DNA of 64,000 nucleotides from the NCBI GenBank assembly GCA_029560585.1, contig JAKQKQ010000133.1, positions 1 through 64,000 of the forward strand. The letters are read 5' to 3'. Under the pieces are notes generated by a model. That model made no database searches, was not told the DNA's origin, and worked only from the letters and a program-made list of their open reading frames with translations. The stretch is from Verrucomicrobiota bacterium. GTDB lineage: Bacteria > Verrucomicrobiota > Verrucomicrobiia > JADLBR01. Below, in pieces: positions 63,596-64,000 of the stretch (within the stretch, counting starts at the first letter, position 1; each line of letters starts with the position of its first letter). Both the position numbers and the translations under genes were made by a program.

Positions 63596-64000
63596 TCAGG
63601 GCCGGGCCCGCGAGTACGAGCCGCGGCCCTCTTTGAGGATGCGGCCCGCCGCCAGGAGCCTCGAGACGATGGCGTAGAAGGTCTGGCGGCTCCTGATGCC
63701 GTGGGCGTCGGCGACGGCCTGGAACCATTGGCCGGCGCTCATGCCGCCCTCGTCGAGCAGTTCGAGCACCTCGTCGGCGGGCACCGACTCGGGCCGGCCG
63801 GCCCTGCGCAGCCTGCCGGCGTCCAGGGCGGCGGCGGGCCGGAACAGGGGGAAGTCCCAGCGGACGACGAATGGCTCCATGTGGGGGAAGTTCCTGAGCG
63901 TGGCCTCGGCGGTGTAGCAATAGGGCTCCTCGTGCGGGGTGAGGGTCAGGATGGAGTCCGGGTCGCGGGCGTAGACCCCGGAGCCGCCGATGCGGTCCAT
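63596..64000 (-). CDS. C-terminal part of RepA-like AAA ATPase (AAA_25), runs off the window
   Basis: 134 residues seen; the N-terminus with Walker motifs lies beyond base 64000. GSGVYARDPDSILTLTPHEE followed by TLRNFPHMEPFVVRWDFPLF is the closing part of RepA/AAA_25 helicase-like ATPases found on plasmids and integrated elements. The last 65 residues (VLELLDEGGMSAGQWFQAVADAHGI through GRILKEGRG) look like a winged helix that could bind DNA. Next to iteron-like repeats and an excisionase-type gene, it suggests a replication module. The Met at the window edge is probably internal. Confidence 0.7.
   Translation of the reverse strand: MDRIGGSGVYARDPDSILTLTPHEEPYCYTAEATLRNFPHMEPFVVRWDFPLFRPAAALDAGRLRRAGRPESVPADEVLELLDEGGMSAGQWFQAVADAHGIRSRQTFYAIVSRLLAAGRILKEGRGSYSRARP

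Overview
The window is GC-rich, densely coding bacterial DNA with no rRNA, tRNA or CRISPR array that I can recognise. Several genes point to the PVC superphylum (Verrucomicrobiota / Lentisphaerota / Planctomycetota). These are a double-length UvrA with four ABC modules, a Ser/Thr kinase fused to a DUF1080 domain, a GYF_2 protein, three secreted formylglycine-type sulfatases, many Tat-exported 'RRxFL' enzymes, HEAT-repeat and TolB-propeller cytochrome-like proteins, and a coiled-coil zinc-ribbon protein beside riboflavin genes. I cannot assign a phylum from the sequence alone. The lifestyle implied is a heterotroph that dismantles sulfated or decorated polysaccharides.

Layout. 1-1092: a repeat unit and a GYF_2 protein. 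1093-1759: a gene-poor AT-richer stretch ending in an orphan terminator. 1760-5911: RNase H-like exonuclease, PfkB sugar kinase, DUF72 protein and a coupled pair of exported proteins. 6190-13408: Tat oxidoreductase, HEAT protein, sulfatase, acetyltransferase and amidohydrolase. 13525-15909: the kinase-DUF1080 fusion. 16160-21120: a tight redox operon (Tat aldo/keto reductase, membrane-anchored protein, Tat DUF362 protein, NapH-like polyferredoxin). 21132-29117: zinc-ribbon peptide, tandem UvrA, MreB and MreC. 29304-36217: a GH39-like glycosidase and two HEAT proteins, one with a propeller and a c-heme site. 36438-42414: a glycosyltransferase/methyltransferase cluster and a TPR protein. 42431-45120: ribD, riboflavin synthase, a zinc-ribbon coiled coil and a YecH-like protein. 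45373-50333: an IclR regulator followed by a giant di-heme propeller protein. 50649-62451: two more sulfatases, a HAD phosphatase, two Tat TIM-barrel enzymes, an M23 peptidase, a fucosyltransferase-like enzyme and a tandem BNR sialidase-like protein. 62984-64000: the edge of a mobile or plasmid-like replication module (excisionase-type HTH, RepA-like ATPase) with iteron-like repeats.

The most unusual signal lies between the genes. At least seven families of dispersed palindromic elements occur here. Six are Pseudomonas-REP-like doublets. Three other families (228-bp units with a hairpin at each end; an element carrying CTAGCCAG inverted ends that has itself received a 146-bp insertion with 21-bp perfect inverted repeats; and a short hairpin) are bounded by CTAG. 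These CTAG borders supply the stop codon of five genes, and a TTAG variant supplies that of a sixth. No transposase is present, so these look like non-autonomous elements mobilised from elsewhere in the genome.

Several genes have a -10-like hexamer 7 bases before the start codon and no Shine-Dalgarno sequence, which suggests that part of the transcriptome is leaderless.
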